Positions 62,718 through 64,000 of a stretch of DNA of 64,000 nt are shown in pieces (the stretch's first letter is position 1; every line of letters starts with the position of its first letter). The stretch covers positions 3,162,001 to 3,226,000 of the forward strand of contig NZ_CP064032.1 in the NCBI RefSeq assembly GCF_049532905.1. Reading direction: 5' to 3'. This stretch comes from Dyella_B nitratireducens (lineage in GTDB: Bacteria; Pseudomonadota; Gammaproteobacteria; Xanthomonadales; Rhodanobacteraceae). The notes below the pieces were generated by a model that was not told the origin of the DNA, did no database searches, and saw only the letters and a program-made list of their open reading frames with translations. Position numbers and translations under genes: made by a program.

Positions 62718-64000
62718 TCAGGCAAACAACTTGCCAGGATTGAGTATTCCGTTCGGATCGAACACCGCTTTCACCCCGCGCATCAAGGCAATCTCAGCGG
62801 TGCTGCGGGTGCTTTCGAGGTATGCCCGCTTCACCAGCCCAATACCGTGCTCCGCGGAAATGCTTCCAGCATGCCGCTGCAAGGTCTCCGCCAACAGCTT
62901 GGTGACGTGCTCGCATTGCGCAATGAACTCCGCATCCGACAGCGTCCCGGGCTTCAACACATTGATGTGCAGATTGCCGTCACCGATATGTCCAAACCAC
63001 ACCACTTCCATATGCGGGTATTCCCGCGTGAGCAGTGCTTGAATCTCTTGCAGAAAACCCTGCACAGCACCGATGCGCACGGAAATATCGTTCTTGTAAG
63101 GCTTGTGTGCAGCGAGGCTTTCCGTAATGCCTTCACGCAAGCGCCACAATGCAGCGGCCTGCGCATCGCTTTGCGCCATCACGCCATCGGCAATCAATCC
63201 CTGCTCCACGCCTTGTTCGAATGTAGCTAGCGCCGTTTCCTGCGCGCGCTCGTCCACGGTATCGAATTCGGTGACCACGTAATACGGATAATCGCCATCG
63301 ATCGCGCGCTGTGCGCCATGCGCCAATACGTGCTTGAGTGCGACATCGGTAAAGAACTCGAATGCTTGCAGCGACAATCGCTCGCGAAACAGTGCAAATA
63401 CCTGCATCAGCGCATCCATGTCCGGCAGCGCCAGCAACATCACCTGCGAAGCCGGCGGTGGATCGGTGAGGCGTAATGTGGCCTCAACCACGATGCCTAG
63501 CGTACCTTCCGAGCCGATCATTAATTGCCGCAAGTCATAACCACTGGAGTTTTTGATCAAACCGCGATTGAGATCGAGCAACTCGCCGTTGCCGGCCACC
63601 ACCTTGAGGCCCGCGATCCACTCACGCGTATTGCCATAGCGGATCACGCGGATGCCGCCGGCATTGGTAGCGATATTGCCGCCGATGGAACAAGAACCGC
63701 GCGCCGCGAAATCCACCGGATAGATCAAGCCATGCTCGCGCGCCGCCGTATGCACGGCCTCCAAAGCAATACCGGGCTGCACGGTCAGCGTACGATCGAC
63801 CGCGTCGAAACCCAGTACCCGGTTCATGCGGGCCAAGCTAAGTACCAGCTCGCCGTTGGCTGCCACGGCGCCGCCGGAGAGGCCTGTGCGGCCGCCGGAG
63901 GGCACGATCGCCACCTTGTGCTGGTTGGCCCAACGCATGATCCCCTGCACCTCGTCGATCGAAGCAGGAAGGGCAATGGCTAGCGGGGACGGAGTCCAGC
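62718..64000 (-). CDS. FAD-linked oxidase, GlcD/D-2-hydroxyacid dehydrogenase type (5' partial)
   Basis: At least 427 codons, open to the end of the window; the start lies beyond base 64000. FAD-binding blocks are VPSGGRTGLSGGAVAANGE and ARGSCSIGGNIATNAGGIR, followed by SSGYDLRQLMIGSEGTLG. The C-terminal part has GHIGDGNLHINVL and ISAEHGIGLVKRAYL, which bind the metal and substrate carboxylate. Family members oxidise D-lactate, glycolate or D-2-hydroxyglutarate; the exact one cannot be told here. The GTG at 63950 used by an ORF finder is internal, since TPSPLAIALPASIDEVQG upstream continues the family alignment. Confidence 0.92.
   Translation of the reverse strand, partial: WTPSPLAIALPASIDEVQGIMRWANQHKVAIVPSGGRTGLSGGAVAANGELVLSLARMNRVLGFDAVDRTLTVQPGIALEAVHTAAREHGLIYPVDFAARGSCSIGGNIATNAGGIRVIRYGNTREWIAGLKVVAGNGELLDLNRGLIKNSSGYDLRQLMIGSEGTLGIVVEATLRLTDPPPASQVMLLALPDMDALMQVFALFRERLSLQAFEFFTDVALKHVLAHGAQRAIDGDYPYYVVTEFDTVDERAQETALATFEQGVEQGLIADGVMAQSDAQAAALWRLREGITESLAAHKPYKNDISVRIGAVQGFLQEIQALLTREYPHMEVVWFGHIGDGNLHINVLKPGTLSDAEFIAQCEHVTKLLAETLQRHAGSISAEHGIGLVKRAYLESTRSTAEIALMRGVKAVFDPNGILNPGKLFA

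Overview
The window is GC-rich, densely packed chromosomal DNA from a gammaproteobacterium, most likely a Xanthomonadales member of the Rhodanobacteraceae (Dyella, Luteibacter or Rhodanobacter type). This is judged from protein style, the Xanthomonas-type Rrf2/SUF regulator next to sufBCDS, and the queA-tgt-yajC-secD-secF order. No reference comparison was possible. Most genes are housekeeping or envelope genes in short operons, and many neighbours overlap by ATGA. There is no prophage, conventional insertion sequence or CRISPR array.

Layout. 1-8 kb: end of rapA, an amino-acid permease, a rhomboid protease, an NlpC/P60 hydrolase, yggS and an M20 peptidase. 8-16 kb: a helix-hairpin-helix protein, a SET protein, a GNAT, a REP-associated tyrosine transposase (RAYT) between two REP pairs, a membrane protein, an M1 peptidase and an OmpR/TctE-like two-component pair. 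16-23 kb: a class III aminotransferase, a HAD phosphatase and a complete MacAB/TolC-like tripartite exporter. 23-29 kb: a one-module EntF-like NRPS (C-A-PCP-TE) coupled to a glycosyltransferase. 29-32 kb: a Rieske protein, a GNAT, a secreted protein and an ECF sigma factor with a membrane partner. 32-38 kb: suf operon with two foreign genes between sufB and sufC. 38-44 kb: glnK-amtB behind a sigma54 promoter and an NtrC-like site, amgK-murU cell-wall recycling genes, and motAB behind a sigma28 promoter. 44-51 kb: secF, secD, yajC, tgt, queA and an M28 peptidase. 51-55 kb: an RNA-repair island (rtcB, slipin, two abnormal tRNA-like genes and two long inverted-repeat elements). 55-64 kb: a DesK/DesR-like system with an ABC-2 transporter, a class III aminotransferase, a PsiF-like protein, upp, a proline iminopeptidase and a GlcD-type oxidase that runs off the end.

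Two families of short REP palindromes, both with a 5' GTAG foot, are scattered through the window. Family 1 (stem GTTGGGTTA) flanks the RAYT. Family 2 (stem GTTGGGGT) has no transposase here. Several genes take their TAG stop codon from the GTAG foot.

The most unusual locus is 51.2-54.7 kb. An RtcB RNA ligase and a slipin lie downstream, on the same strand, of a tRNA-His(GTG)-like gene lacking the G-1:C73 identity pair and a tRNA-Asn(GTT)-like gene whose acceptor stem pairs over only 4 bp. A 161-bp imperfect inverted repeat fills the slipin-rtcB gap, and a second nested inverted repeat lies upstream of the tRNA-like genes. This may be an RNA-repair operon carrying its own non-coding RNAs.
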